A DNA stretch of 64,000 nt, from assembly GCA_028707275.1 (NCBI GenBank), contig JAQTUP010000004.1, positions 204,580 through 268,579 of the forward strand, written 5' to 3'. Under the pieces are notes generated by a model. It ran no database searches, was not told the origin of the DNA, and saw only the letters and a list, made by a program, of their open reading frames with translations. The DNA is from Gallionella sp. (GTDB lineage Bacteria; Pseudomonadota; Gammaproteobacteria; Burkholderiales; Gallionellaceae). Below, one piece after another: positions 38,028-46,869 of this stretch (its first letter is position 1; each line of letters begins with the position of its first letter). Made by a program: the position numbers and the translations under genes.

Positions 38028-38393
38028 TTAACTGAGCGCTGCGATTTTTCCGAGCAACTCAGCCGGGTTGATCGGCTTGACCAGATAATCCTTCGCTCCC
38101 TGACGCAAACCCCAGATTTTATCTGTCTCCTGGTCTTTGGTTGTGCAAAGTATCACCGGAATATGCGCGGTCTCAGGTTCCTTGGTAATGGCGCGCGTTG
38201 CCTGAAAACCATTCAGACCCGGCATCACCACGTCCATGACAATCAGGTCAGGCTTATCCTGTTTAGCCTTCACAACACCCAGCTCTCCGCTTTCGGCGAA
38301 AGAAACCTCGTAACCTTGTTTGGTCAAAACCTCGCCGATAATGTGTCTCTCCGTAGGGGAGTCATCCACCACCAATATTTTCTTAATAGCCAT
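38028..38393 (-). CDS. pilH: Response regulator PilH
   Basis: This is a stand-alone CheY-like receiver of 121 aa with DD10-11, phospho-acceptor Asp54 (LIVMDVVMPGLNGF) and Lys106 (DYLVKPINPAEL). In Pseudomonas PilH acts with PilG to set pilus extension and retraction. AGGAGCAGGA lies before the ATG. The start overlaps the end of pilG by 11 nt. Confidence 0.94.
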   Translation of the reverse strand: MAIKKILVVDDSPTERHIIGEVLTKQGYEVSFAESGELGVVKAKQDKPDLIVMDVVMPGLNGFQATRAITKEPETAHIPVILCTTKDQETDKIWGLRQGAKDYLVKPINPAELLGKIAALS

Positions 38394-38781
38394 ATTCCTG
38401 CTCCTGTTTCTGTGTATGCCTGACGACCGATTCTATCAGGCTCTTCTTGTTAAAAGGTTTTATGAGATACTGATCGGAACCCACCAGCTTGCCCCGAGCC
38501 CGATCAAACAAAGTGTCCTTGCTGGTTAACATCACCACGGGAATTTTTTTGAACTGCGGGTGGTTTTTGATCAGCGCGCAAGTCTGATAGCCATCAAGAC
38601 GCGGCATCATCACATCCACGAAAATAATATCGGGCTGGGTATCGACTACCTTTGACAAACCGTCAAAACCGTCTTCGGCAAGTACCACCTTACAACCTAC
38701 TTGCGAGAGGAATATTTCGCCGCTACGCCTAATCGTGTTGCTATCGTCAATCAACACCACTTTCACGCCCAACAATGGCAT
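38383..38781 (-). CDS. pilG: Response regulator PilG
   Basis: This is a 132-aa receiver-only protein starting MPLLGVKVVLIDDSNTIRRSGE, with Asp56 (IIFVDVMMPRLDGYQTCALIK) and Lys108 (DQYLIKPF). The YQTCALIKN segment is characteristic of PilG. ATG 38781 gives the family length; upstream in-frame codons have no homology-like character. It is the first gene of the Pil-Chp operon. The 155 bp between it and trkH should hold the promoter, but I see no convincing sigma70 match. Confidence 0.93.
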   Translation of the reverse strand: MPLLGVKVVLIDDSNTIRRSGEIFLSQVGCKVVLAEDGFDGLSKVVDTQPDIIFVDVMMPRLDGYQTCALIKNHPQFKKIPVVMLTSKDTLFDRARGKLVGSDQYLIKPFNKKSLIESVVRHTQKQEQEYGY

Positions 38782-38935
38782 ATCTGCGCTCAACTTTAAC
38801 CCCCTAAGCGGGCGCTTGCGCGCCCATAATCTTAAACTGGAAAAAACAGCCCCAATCGTAACCCATACAGCGCCGCGTGTCTTGGTAATTTTAGCCCGCA
38901 CGGTGCAGACCATGCGGCTGACAAGAATCCTGAAA

Positions 38936-40396
38936 TTAGCGCCGCCAGAACTGCGGAGTGAACAGAATCAGCACGGTGAAGATTTCCAGTCGGCCTATCA
39001 GCATGGCTATCGTGCAAACCCAGGTCTGAAAACCGCTCAGCACGCCGAAATTACTGGCAGGCCCCACCAGCCCCAGCCCGGGACCTGCATTGTTGATACA
39101 GGCGATGATAGCGGAAAATGCCGAAATAAAATCAAGGCCGCTGATCAGCAAGGCAAAGGTCAGTATCACCACGCTCATGAAATACAGGAAGATAAAACCC
39201 AGCACCGAGAACACCACACTGTTCGGAATGACATGACCGCCAATTTTCATCGGATTAACGGCGGCAGGATGCAGCAACTTAACAAACTCGCGCCCGGCCT
39301 GCCTGAATAACACCAAGGTTCGTATCATCTTGATGCCACCTCCGGTGGATCCTGAGCTCGCTGCGATACAGCTCAAGAACAACATCCACAACGGTGCAAA
39401 AATCGGCCACTGATTAAAATCCACACTGGCAAATCCACAGTCGGTCGCCAGCGACACCAGGTTAAAACTAGCATGACGCAACGCCGTCCAGAAACCGGGA
39501 TAGACCCCCTGCCACCACAAAAAACCCGCGATCCCCACACAACTGGATAAAATAAGCCCCAGCGTCGCGAGCCCCTCCACATCCAGCAGATAAGGCTTAA
39601 GACTCTTTGCCCGCATGACAAGAAAATGCGTGGCAAAATTCATTGCGGCCAGCAACATGAATACAATCAGCACGGCTTCTATCGCCGGAGAATTAAAATA
39701 GCCGATACTGGAGTCGTGCGTGGAAAAGCCGCCCAGCCCCATGGCTGCAAAAGCGTGGCAGACGGCATCCAGCCAGTTCATACCGACGAGCTTCAGCGAC
39801 AAGATGCAGGCCAGGGTAATGACCAGATAAACCAGCCAGAGATTGCGTGCTGTTTCGGTGATGCGCGGCGTCAGCGCGGCATCCTTCATAGGCCCCGGCG
39901 TTTCCGCCTTGAATAATTGTCGGCCGCCGACCCCCAGCAGCGGCAAAACCGCGACAGCCAGCACGATAATCCCCAGCCCGCCCAGCCAGTTGAGCTCGTG
40001 CCGCCAAAGATTGATAGCCGGCGGCAACACATCCAGGCCTGTCAGCACGGTAGCGCCTGTCGTGGTCAACCCGGACATGGTTTCAAAATAGGCGTCCGTA
40101 AAAGACAGCCCCGGGATCACCAGCAACAGCGGCAAGGTTGCGACCGCCGGCATCGCCGTCCACATCAAGACGACCAGCAAATAACCGTGACGGATGGAAA
40201 GCTCGCCCTTATAGCGGCGCGTGAGCATCCACATCAGCGCCCCGAAAGCCGCCGTCCACACCATCGCCAGCAGAAAATCCAGCAGCAAGGTGAAATCTGC
40301 ATAGATCAGCGCCGTGACCACCGGCATGACATAGGCGATGCTGAAGACCACCAGCATCAAACCTAACGCATGAATGACAGTCAGTGTGCGTCCCAT
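38936..40396 (-). CDS. trkH: Trk potassium uptake transporter, membrane subunit TrkH
   Basis: This 486-aa polytopic inner-membrane protein has around ten hydrophobic helices. Selectivity-filter-type loops follow P-loop helices: MSGLTTTGATVLTG, FAAMGLGGFSTHDSS, LATDCGFASVDF and ACINNAGPGLGLVGP. The SGSTGGGIKMIRTLVL segment is a TrkH/KtrB hallmark. It imports K+ with the regulatory subunit TrkA, whose gene ends at its start codon (1-nt overlap). It is the downstream gene of the trkA-trkH pair. Confidence 0.95.
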   Translation of the reverse strand: MGRTLTVIHALGLMLVVFSIAYVMPVVTALIYADFTLLLDFLLAMVWTAAFGALMWMLTRRYKGELSIRHGYLLVVLMWTAMPAVATLPLLLVIPGLSFTDAYFETMSGLTTTGATVLTGLDVLPPAINLWRHELNWLGGLGIIVLAVAVLPLLGVGGRQLFKAETPGPMKDAALTPRITETARNLWLVYLVITLACILSLKLVGMNWLDAVCHAFAAMGLGGFSTHDSSIGYFNSPAIEAVLIVFMLLAAMNFATHFLVMRAKSLKPYLLDVEGLATLGLILSSCVGIAGFLWWQGVYPGFWTALRHASFNLVSLATDCGFASVDFNQWPIFAPLWMLFLSCIAASSGSTGGGIKMIRTLVLFRQAGREFVKLLHPAAVNPMKIGGHVIPNSVVFSVLGFIFLYFMSVVILTFALLISGLDFISAFSAIIACINNAGPGLGLVGPASNFGVLSGFQTWVCTIAMLIGRLEIFTVLILFTPQFWRR

Positions 40397-41769
40397 TAAA
40401 AGAAACCCAGGTTAACCTGAAACAACTTCTCGACTTTTTTGACCATCTTCTTGTTGATGACAAAGACGATCACATGATCCCCGGCTTCAACGACCACATC
40501 GTGGTGCCCCATGATCACATCATCCCCGCGCACCACGGCGCCTATGGTCGCGCCCTTGGGCAAATCGATCTCGTCGATGCGTCGGCCGACCACGGAAGAA
40601 GACTTGCGATCCCCGTGCACCACCAGTTCCAGGGCTTCAGCGGCTCCTCTGCGCAAGGAATGCACCGCTGCCACATCGCCCTGACGCACATAGGCTAACA
40701 GCGAGCCTATCGTGACGTGAGCCGGCGAGAGCGCGATGTCGATCTTGCCACCCTGAACCAGGTCTACATATGCACTGCGGTTGATCAGCGCGATCACCTT
40801 TCGTGCGCCGGCCTGTTTGGCCAGCAGGGACGACATGATGTTATTCTCATCGTCGTTGGTCAGCGCGCAAAACACGTCCACTTCGCCCACATTCTCCTGC
40901 TGCATCAACTTCTCGTCCGTACCATCGCCATTGAGCACCAGCGTATTGGTCAACTCCCCGGCCAGTTTCGTACAGGATTTCTTGTTGTATTCGATCAGTT
41001 TTACCTGGTATTTACGCTCCAGCGCCTGAGCCAGACGGCGTCCGATATTGCCGCCGCCGACTATCATCACGCGACGAGTCGGCTTATCCATGCGGCGCAT
41101 TTCCTTCAACACACTGCGGATGTTATGGGTGGCGGCAATGAAGAAAATTTCATCCCCGTCTTCGACCACTGTACTGCCCTCAGGAATCAGCGGACCATTC
41201 TTACGAAAAATAGCCGCTACGCGCGCATCAATGTGAGGCATATTGTCGTGCAGGATGCTGAGCGGTCGTCCCACCAGCGGACCGCCCTCGAAGGCACGCA
41301 CCGCGACCAAAGATGCCTTGCCCCGCGAAAAGCGCAGCACCTGCAAGGCTTCGGGAAATTCGATCAGCTTGGTGATGTAATCGGTGAGAATCTGCTCCGG
41401 GCAAATGGAAAAATCCACGCAAAAATTATCCTTGTTGAACAATTCCGGACGCGCCAGAAAATCCACAGAACGTATCCGGGCGATTTTCGTCGGGGTATTG
41501 TAAAGACTAGCGGCCAGTTTGCAGGCCACCATATTCACTTCATCGCTTTGCGTGACCGCCAGCAACATGTCTGTATCGGCAATACCGGCCTGCTCCAGAA
41601 CGGCCGGATTGGAGGCGCTGCCGATCAGCGTGCGTAAATCCAGGCGCTCCTGCAACAAGGCCAGCTTGGCGCCATCCTGATCCACCACCGTGATGTCGTT
41701 AGCCTCGCTGACCAGACTCTCCGCGACCGTCGAGCCTACCTGGCCTGCGCCTAATATCAGTATTTTCAA
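40396..41769 (-). CDS. trkA: Trk potassium uptake regulator TrkA
   Basis: This 457-aa cytoplasmic protein has two RCK modules. Each has a Rossmann NAD-binding motif: MKILILGAGQVGSTVAESL at the N-terminus and VMIVGGGNIGRRLAQAL near residue 235. C-terminal TrkA_C domains follow (ARVAAIFRKNGPLIPEGSTVVEDGDEIFF; GATIGAVVRGDDVIMGHHDVVVEAGDHVIVFV). It gates TrkH in response to nucleotides. The length is typical. Confidence 0.95.
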   Translation of the reverse strand: MKILILGAGQVGSTVAESLVSEANDITVVDQDGAKLALLQERLDLRTLIGSASNPAVLEQAGIADTDMLLAVTQSDEVNMVACKLAASLYNTPTKIARIRSVDFLARPELFNKDNFCVDFSICPEQILTDYITKLIEFPEALQVLRFSRGKASLVAVRAFEGGPLVGRPLSILHDNMPHIDARVAAIFRKNGPLIPEGSTVVEDGDEIFFIAATHNIRSVLKEMRRMDKPTRRVMIVGGGNIGRRLAQALERKYQVKLIEYNKKSCTKLAGELTNTLVLNGDGTDEKLMQQENVGEVDVFCALTNDDENNIMSSLLAKQAGARKVIALINRSAYVDLVQGGKIDIALSPAHVTIGSLLAYVRQGDVAAVHSLRRGAAEALELVVHGDRKSSSVVGRRIDEIDLPKGATIGAVVRGDDVIMGHHDVVVEAGDHVIVFVINKKMVKKVEKLFQVNLGFF

Positions 41770-41809
41770 GCTATTTCCTTAAAGTAGGGAGTGCGATTCA
41801 ATCGATGTC

Positions 41810-42637
41810 CTAACGGGTGCGTATCCAGTTTTTCCACTCTTCGAACAGAGTATGACTGCTCGCGGCAATGACAGAGCGCTGCCAGACGTCGCCCGCTGTA
41901 AAATCATCCGTTTCGATGCAGCAGGCGTATCCGTCTGTTTCTGACAGGATCAGTGCACCGGCCGCGTAATCCCACAACTTTTGCCCGCCATGCAAATACA
42001 AATCGAAGCGCCCGGCAGCGGTATAACACCAGTCCAGCGAACTGGCGCCAAAGTTGCGCTGCGACGCGCAAGGCGGGTTAATCGCAAGTTGCGCCGCAAT
42101 CATGGTATCCAGTCGCTTCAAGTCCACATTGGCCAGCGCCTGTTTAAATGACCTTTGTGTCACGCGTCCTGATAACTTTTCGCCGTTGAGATACGCGCCC
42201 CGACCAGATTCTGCGGCAAACATTTCGTCTGACACCGGGTTGTACACCACGCCCAGCACGCTCCTGCCCTGCCGCACCAGCGCGACTGACACCGCAAAGT
42301 AGGGCAGCCCGTGCACAAAGTTGGACGTGCCATCTATCGGGTCTATGCACCACAATCCTTCCTGCGCAGATTGCCAGATTTCCCGATGCTCCTCATCACT
42401 CATTTCCTCGCCCAGCACGGGAACGTTGCAAATGGACTGCAACTTCCGTGTCAGCGCGGCTTGCGTTGCAAGATCCGCATCCGTACACAGACTGCCATCG
42501 CTCTTGTGCTGGTGCGCGACCTTCATATAGCGCGGCATGATTTCTTCGGCCGCCACCAGCTTGACGGCCGCAATGGTCGCCTTGAGCAGCGCGCTCATAC
42601 CCGCCACACCGGTTCTTGACAGAACGGGCGTGCTCAT
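41810..42637 (-). CDS. Inositol-monophosphatase-family phosphatase
   Basis: This 275-aa Mg2+-dependent phosphatase of the IMPase/FBPase superfamily has metal-binding motifs GEEMSD (~residue 96), WCIDPIDGTSNFVHGLPYFAVSVAL and LWDYAAGALILSETDG. Members hydrolyse inositol-1-phosphate, histidinol phosphate, PAP or related compounds; the sequence alone does not choose among them. ATG 42637 overlaps the redoxin stop as TGATG, indicating coupling; a start at 42598 is also possible. It follows the redoxin gene as an apparent two-gene unit. Confidence 0.88.
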   Translation of the reverse strand: MSTPVLSRTGVAGMSALLKATIAAVKLVAAEEIMPRYMKVAHQHKSDGSLCTDADLATQAALTRKLQSICNVPVLGEEMSDEEHREIWQSAQEGLWCIDPIDGTSNFVHGLPYFAVSVALVRQGRSVLGVVYNPVSDEMFAAESGRGAYLNGEKLSGRVTQRSFKQALANVDLKRLDTMIAAQLAINPPCASQRNFGASSLDWCYTAAGRFDLYLHGGQKLWDYAAGALILSETDGYACCIETDDFTAGDVWQRSVIAASSHTLFEEWKNWIRTR

Positions 42638-43191
42638 CACTCAGCCTTCCATTTGATCGAACAGCCCATACTGGCAATTTGTTCAAGCGGCCCCCGCCCG
42701 GTCTTTGCCACTTGCAGCATCGCGTTATACAAATCGCGCGGCGCACCGGCTACAGCCTCCTTGCGAGAAGCGTCCAGGCGCCCCCGGTATTGCAACTCCA
42801 GATCGGCATTGAAACCGAAAAAATCCGGCGTGCACACGGCGCCATAGTCCTTTGCCACTTGCTGGGTTTCATCCCAGACATAGGGAAAAGGATAGCCGTA
42901 CTGCTCGGCCACCCGCCTCATGTTATCGAACGAATCCTCCGCATACTCGGCAGGATCGTTGGACATGATGGCGATGCTGTTGATGCCGTGCTGCCTTAAT
43001 TCGAGCGTATCGGCGACCAGCCGCTCACGGATGGACTTCACATAGGGGCAGTGGTTACAGATAAACATCACCAGCAAACCGTTCTTTCCCCGCGCATTTT
43101 CGAGGCTATAACGCACGCCGTCCACGCCCGGGAGATCAAAATCACGCGCCTTCCAGCCGAAGTCACACAGCGGTGGTTGTAAACTGACCAT
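42637..43191 (-). CDS. Thioredoxin-fold redoxin (AhpC/TSA-like) protein
   Basis: This is a 184-aa soluble protein of the thioredoxin-like superfamily. A CxxC active site lies at Cys45-Asn-His-Cys48 (VMFICNHCPYVKSIRERL) after an N-terminal PGVDG-containing strand region. No signal peptide is seen, so it should act in the cytoplasm as a thiol-disulfide or peroxide-linked reductase. AGGAGA 5 nt before the ATG supports the start. It is divergent from rsmE. Confidence 0.85.
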   Translation of the reverse strand: MVSLQPPLCDFGWKARDFDLPGVDGVRYSLENARGKNGLLVMFICNHCPYVKSIRERLVADTLELRQHGINSIAIMSNDPAEYAEDSFDNMRRVAEQYGYPFPYVWDETQQVAKDYGAVCTPDFFGFNADLELQYRGRLDASRKEAVAGAPRDLYNAMLQVAKTGRGPLEQIASMGCSIKWKAE

Positions 43192-43320
43192 ATCACTCTC
43201 CTGAAAAGATTATTAACGTAAAACGCTGTACGTGCTTCACGTTAAATTTCGCGTAACAATTCCTCGACGCGCACGGGCAGTATATTATCATGCCCGTACA
43301 TCACTCAACTATTGCTCATC

Positions 43321-44052
43321 ATGCCCCGCTTTTACTGTCCCCCCCCGCTGCCCACTACCGGTTCGTTCAATTTACCGTCCGATGCCGCGCATCATGCCAG
43401 TCGTGTACTGCGCCTGCGCGAGGGAGACAGCGTGCAGATGTTCGACGGGACGGGCATCGAGTGTCACGGGATCATCGAGGAAATGACCGGCAAGCAGGTG
43501 TTCGTGGGTCAGATTGTGCAAGTCGATGCCGATAAGGAATCACCCTTGCCGATACTGCTGGCACAGGCCTTATCCAGCAGCGAAAAAATGGACTGGGTCA
43601 TCCAGAAAGCCACCGAACTGGGGGTCACCGAGATCCAGCCGCTGGCGACCGAACGCAGCGTAGCCCGGCTGTCGCCTGAGCGCGCCCTCAAGCGTACAGA
43701 ACACTGGCAACAAGTGGTCATCTCGGCCTGCGAACAGTGCGGGCGCAATGTGTTACCCGTCATTCATCCGCCGCTGGACATCATGCTCTGGCTGCAACAA
43801 ATGCGCCCGAGCACGGCCAGCAAGTATATTCTGCTGCCGCAGGGCGCAACTTCGTTACAGAGCCAGGAAAAACCTGCGGGCACCGTAGTTCTGTTAGTCG
43901 GAGCGGAAGGTGGTTTTACCCCGGCGGAGAGCGATTCCGCACTGCTTTGCGGCTTCACGCCAATACGCCTGGGCGCACGCGTGATGCGCACCGAAACGGC
44001 CGCCATAGCGGGACTGGCCGTACTGCAAACGCTCTGGGGCGATTTTAACTGA
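43321..44052 (+). CDS. rsmE: 16S rRNA m3U1498 methyltransferase RsmE
   Basis: This 243-aa SPOUT methyltransferase methylates U1498 of 16S rRNA. Motifs include MPRFYCPPPLP, HHASRVLRLREGDSVQMFDG, LGVTEIQPLATERSV, LLVGAEGGFTPAESD and LGARVMRTETAAIAGLAVLQ, the last forming the knotted SAM site. ATG 43321 matches the family N-terminus; a TTG 9 nt earlier is less likely. No ribosome-binding site is visible. A TATATT/TATTAT-rich stretch around 43280 could be its -10 region. Confidence 0.94.
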   Translation: MPRFYCPPPLPTTGSFNLPSDAAHHASRVLRLREGDSVQMFDGTGIECHGIIEEMTGKQVFVGQIVQVDADKESPLPILLAQALSSSEKMDWVIQKATELGVTEIQPLATERSVARLSPERALKRTEHWQQVVISACEQCGRNVLPVIHPPLDIMLWLQQMRPSTASKYILLPQGATSLQSQEKPAGTVVLLVGAEGGFTPAESDSALLCGFTPIRLGARVMRTETAAIAGLAVLQTLWGDFN

Positions 44053-44112
44053 GAAAAGTAAAAAGCCAGGGAAGGGTCAAGGGGGGAAGAGCGACAGCGG
44101 TGCGGAGGTTTT

Positions 44113-44154
44113 CCCTTCTCCCTTCTCTCCCGTCTCCCTTCTCCCTTCTCTATC
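44113..44154. repeat. 7-bp-period pyrimidine repeat between rsmE and argA
   Basis: CCCTTCT occurs twice, followed by CTCCCGT, CTCCCTT, CTCCCTT and CTCTATC, keeping a 7-bp period for six units. It lies 18 bp before the argA start, in the presumed leader. Confidence 0.7.
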
Positions 44155-44171
44155 AAAACAAGGAAAACCAA

Positions 44172-45494
44172 ATGCCTATCAAGACCACTCCCGCCGATTT
44201 CGTTGCCTGGTTCCGCTCCGTCGCGCCCTATGTCAACAGCTTTCGCGGCAAGACCTTCGTCATCGCTTTCGGTGGTGAAATGGTAGCCGATGGGAAGTTC
44301 CTTGAGCTCACGCATGACTTTAACCTGCTAGCCGCGCTCGGCATACGGCTGGTGCTGGTGCATGGTGCGCGCCCGCAGATCGAGCAGCATCTTGCCAGGA
44401 AAAATATCGAGGACAGCTACCACCTGGGCATACGCAGAACCGACACCGAGACCATGCAATGCGTCAAGGAAGCCGTCGGCCGGGTGCGTGTCGAAATCGA
44501 GGCGCTGCTGTCCATGGGGCTGGCCAATTCGCCGATGGCCAATGCCGACATACGCGTAGCCGGCGGCAATTTCATCACAGCCAAACCGATAGGCGTGATC
44601 AATGGTGTTGATTTGCAACACACAGGCTCGGTGCGCAAGGTAGATGTCGCAGCCCTCAACGACCGCATGGAATTTGGCGAAGTGGTGCTGCTCTCGCCGC
44701 TGGGCTATTCCCCCACCGGCGAGGTATTCAACCTCACGCTCGAAGACGTGGCGACGGCCACCGCCATCGCCCTCGATGCCGACAAGCTGGTGTTTTTGAT
44801 GGATACCGACGGCGTACAGGACAATAAGGGGCAACTTATCCGGGAGCTGACCGTCAGTCAGGCAAGAACTGTGTTATCCGCCCAGGACACCCGGCCGGAC
44901 GATGTGAGCCTGTTTTTGCCCTGCGCGATACGCGCCTGCGAAGCCGGAGTGGCGCGCGCGCATCTTGTCAGCCGCCATACGGACGGCGCCATTTTGCAGG
45001 AGTTATTCAGCGATGAGGGCATCGGCACCATGGTGGTGGAATCCACGCTGAACACGCTGCGCGACGCCTCCATCGAAGATGTGGGCGGCATCCTGCAATT
45101 GCTGCGCCCGCTCGAAGAGCAAGGCATACTGGTGAGGCGTAGCCGCGAGTTGCTCGAACGCGAAGTCGAACGCTTCGTGGTACTCGAACACGACCACCGC
45201 ATCGTAGGGTGCGCCGCGCTCTACCCCTTCTTGGATGAAGCCTCCGCCGAACTGGCCTGTCTGGCGGTGGACGCGCAATGCCGCGATAAAGGGTATGGCG
45301 AGGCCATCCTGAATCATATGGCGGAACTCGCCAAACAGCAGGGCCTGAAAAAATTGTTCGTGCTGACCACGCGCACCGCACACTGGTTTTTAGAGCGCGG
45401 CTTTGTGGAGAGCGATGTCACAGCCCTCCCCGCACAGAAGAAATCGCTGTACAACTACCAGCGCAAGTCCAAGGTATTCGTCAGGAAAATTTAG
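44172..45494 (+). CDS. argA: N-acetylglutamate synthase ArgA
   Basis: This 440-aa enzyme acetylates glutamate, the first step of arginine synthesis. An amino-acid-kinase-like domain (~1-285: FVIAFGGEMVADG, LVLVHGARPQIEQ, LLSPLGYSPTGEVFNL) carries the feedback site. A C-terminal GNAT domain follows (~290-440: YPFLDEASAELACLAVDAQCRDKGYGEAIL). AAGGA precedes ATG 44172. It ends just before a 7-bp repeat array shared with the convergent ampG 3' end. Length and order of domains are typical. Confidence 0.95.
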   Translation: MPIKTTPADFVAWFRSVAPYVNSFRGKTFVIAFGGEMVADGKFLELTHDFNLLAALGIRLVLVHGARPQIEQHLARKNIEDSYHLGIRRTDTETMQCVKEAVGRVRVEIEALLSMGLANSPMANADIRVAGGNFITAKPIGVINGVDLQHTGSVRKVDVAALNDRMEFGEVVLLSPLGYSPTGEVFNLTLEDVATATAIALDADKLVFLMDTDGVQDNKGQLIRELTVSQARTVLSAQDTRPDDVSLFLPCAIRACEAGVARAHLVSRHTDGAILQELFSDEGIGTMVVESTLNTLRDASIEDVGGILQLLRPLEEQGILVRRSRELLEREVERFVVLEHDHRIVGCAALYPFLDEASAELACLAVDAQCRDKGYGEAILNHMAELAKQQGLKKLFVLTTRTAHWFLERGFVESDVTALPAQKKSLYNYQRKSKVFVRKI

Positions 45495-45496
45495 CC

Positions 45497-45545
45497 AGGA
45501 TTCAGGATTCAGGATTCAGGATTCAGGATTCAGGATTCAGGATTG
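45497..45545. repeat. 7-bp tandem repeat array (AGGATTC x6 plus one variant)
   Basis: Six exact AGGATTC units plus AGGATTG lie between the converging argA and ampG. The array begins 3 nt after the argA stop, and the ampG stop codon itself lies inside it (45523-45525). Confidence 0.92.
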
Positions 45546-46782
45546 GCTCATTCCACGGTGCGACCTTGAATAGCAGCAGCATGCCGGGGATCGCCATCAC
45601 GACGCACAGCAGGAAGAATCCTCTCCAGCCCATGGACTCCACCAGCCAGCCGGTGGCGGCATTGGCGAAGGTGCGCGGCATCGCCATCAGGCTGGTGAAC
45701 AGCGCAAACTGCGTGGCCGTATAAGCCGGATGGGTGGTGCGGGCGATGAAGGCGACGAAGGCCACCGTGCCCAGCCCCACCCCCAGCGCCTCAAGACCTA
45801 TCACCACCGCCAGCTGAGTGCGCTCCAGCGCGCCGATCTCGCTGTGATAGCCGATGGACGCCAGCCAGGCGAAGCCGAAGATCGCCACCACCTGCACCAC
45901 GCCGAACAGCCACAGCGCGCGGTTGATACCGATTTTCACCATCCACAAGCCACCCAGCATCCCGCCGATCACCGATGGCCAAAGCCCCGCATTCTTGGCG
46001 ATCAGCCCGATGTCGGACTTGGAAAAACCCATGTCGAGATAAAAAGGCGTCGCCAACGCCGTACACAGGCTGTCGCCTAACTTGTAGAAAAGCAAAAAAG
46101 CCAGAATCAGCGCCGCACTCTTCCAGCCCTGCCGGTTGATAAACTCGCGAAACGGCTCGATCACCGCGTCGCGCAAGGTCTTGGGGGCAGCGGCAATAGT
46201 CGGCTCCTTCACCATCAGCGTCATCGCAATACCCGGCAGCATGAACAGCGCGGTGATGATAAACACCAGATCCCAGGGCAGATGATCCGCGAGTATCAGC
46301 GACAGCGAACCGGGTACCAGACCTGCGATGCGATAGGCGTTCACATGTACCGCATTGCCCAGCCCCAGCTCGGCGTCCGCCAGCAGTTCGCGCCGGTAAG
46401 CATCCAGCACGATGTCCTGCGTCGCCCCCAAAAAAGCCAGCAGCGTGCAAAGCAGGACGATGATGCTCAGCTCATGCTGCGGCGAGAAGCCGCCCAGACT
46501 GGCGATCACCGCCAGCAACCCTACCTGGGTCAGCGCCATCCAGCCGCGTCGGCGCCCTAACATCGGCAATGCATAACGATCCAGAAAAGGCGACCAGATG
46601 AATTTCCAGGTATAGGGAAACTGAATCAACGCGAACAGACCGATGGTTTTGAGATCGACATGTTCGCTGCGCAGCCAGGCGGGCAGCAGGTTAAAGAGCA
46701 GATACAGCGGCAAACCGGAAGCGAAACCGGTAAACACGCAAATCAGCATGCGTCGGGTGAAGAGTTGTTGCCAGACAGACAT
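45523..46782 (-). CDS. ampG: AmpG-family MFS muropeptide permease
   Basis: This 419-aa inner-membrane transporter has about 12 hydrophobic segments and clear AmpG signatures: GFASGLPLYLLFNLLPAWLR, LIQFPYTWKFIWSPFLDRY, ATQDIVLDAYRRELL and GSLSLILADHLPWDLVF. It imports GlcNAc-anhydroMurNAc peptides for murein recycling. AAAGG 5 nt before the ATG supports the start. The last six residues (ILNPES) and the stop come from the 7-bp repeat array, so the natural C-terminus has probably been altered. It is separated from metX-metW by the restriction operon, though these genes are often neighbours in related bacteria. Confidence 0.92.
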   Translation of the reverse strand: MSVWQQLFTRRMLICVFTGFASGLPLYLLFNLLPAWLRSEHVDLKTIGLFALIQFPYTWKFIWSPFLDRYALPMLGRRRGWMALTQVGLLAVIASLGGFSPQHELSIIVLLCTLLAFLGATQDIVLDAYRRELLADAELGLGNAVHVNAYRIAGLVPGSLSLILADHLPWDLVFIITALFMLPGIAMTLMVKEPTIAAAPKTLRDAVIEPFREFINRQGWKSAALILAFLLFYKLGDSLCTALATPFYLDMGFSKSDIGLIAKNAGLWPSVIGGMLGGLWMVKIGINRALWLFGVVQVVAIFGFAWLASIGYHSEIGALERTQLAVVIGLEALGVGLGTVAFVAFIARTTHPAYTATQFALFTSLMAMPRTFANAATGWLVESMGWRGFFLLCVVMAIPGMLLLFKVAPWNEPILNPES

Positions 46783-46801
46783 AAGAACCTTTAATAATTT
46801 G

Positions 46802-46869
46802 TCATTCCCGCGCAGGCGGGAACCCAGCTATTTTATTAACATTGGTCGGGCTAAAGCCCGACCTGCAAA
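46802..46869. repeat. Two small palindromic repeats downstream of hsdM
   Basis: ATTCCC-N8-GGGAAC at 46804-46823 has the layout of neisserial dRS3-like repeats. GTCGGGCTAAAGCCCGACCT (46842-46861) is a perfect palindrome followed by GCAAAT. The second has a close relative inside murI (63685-63710). They fill the gap between hsdM and ampG and mark the edge of the restriction island. Confidence 0.7.
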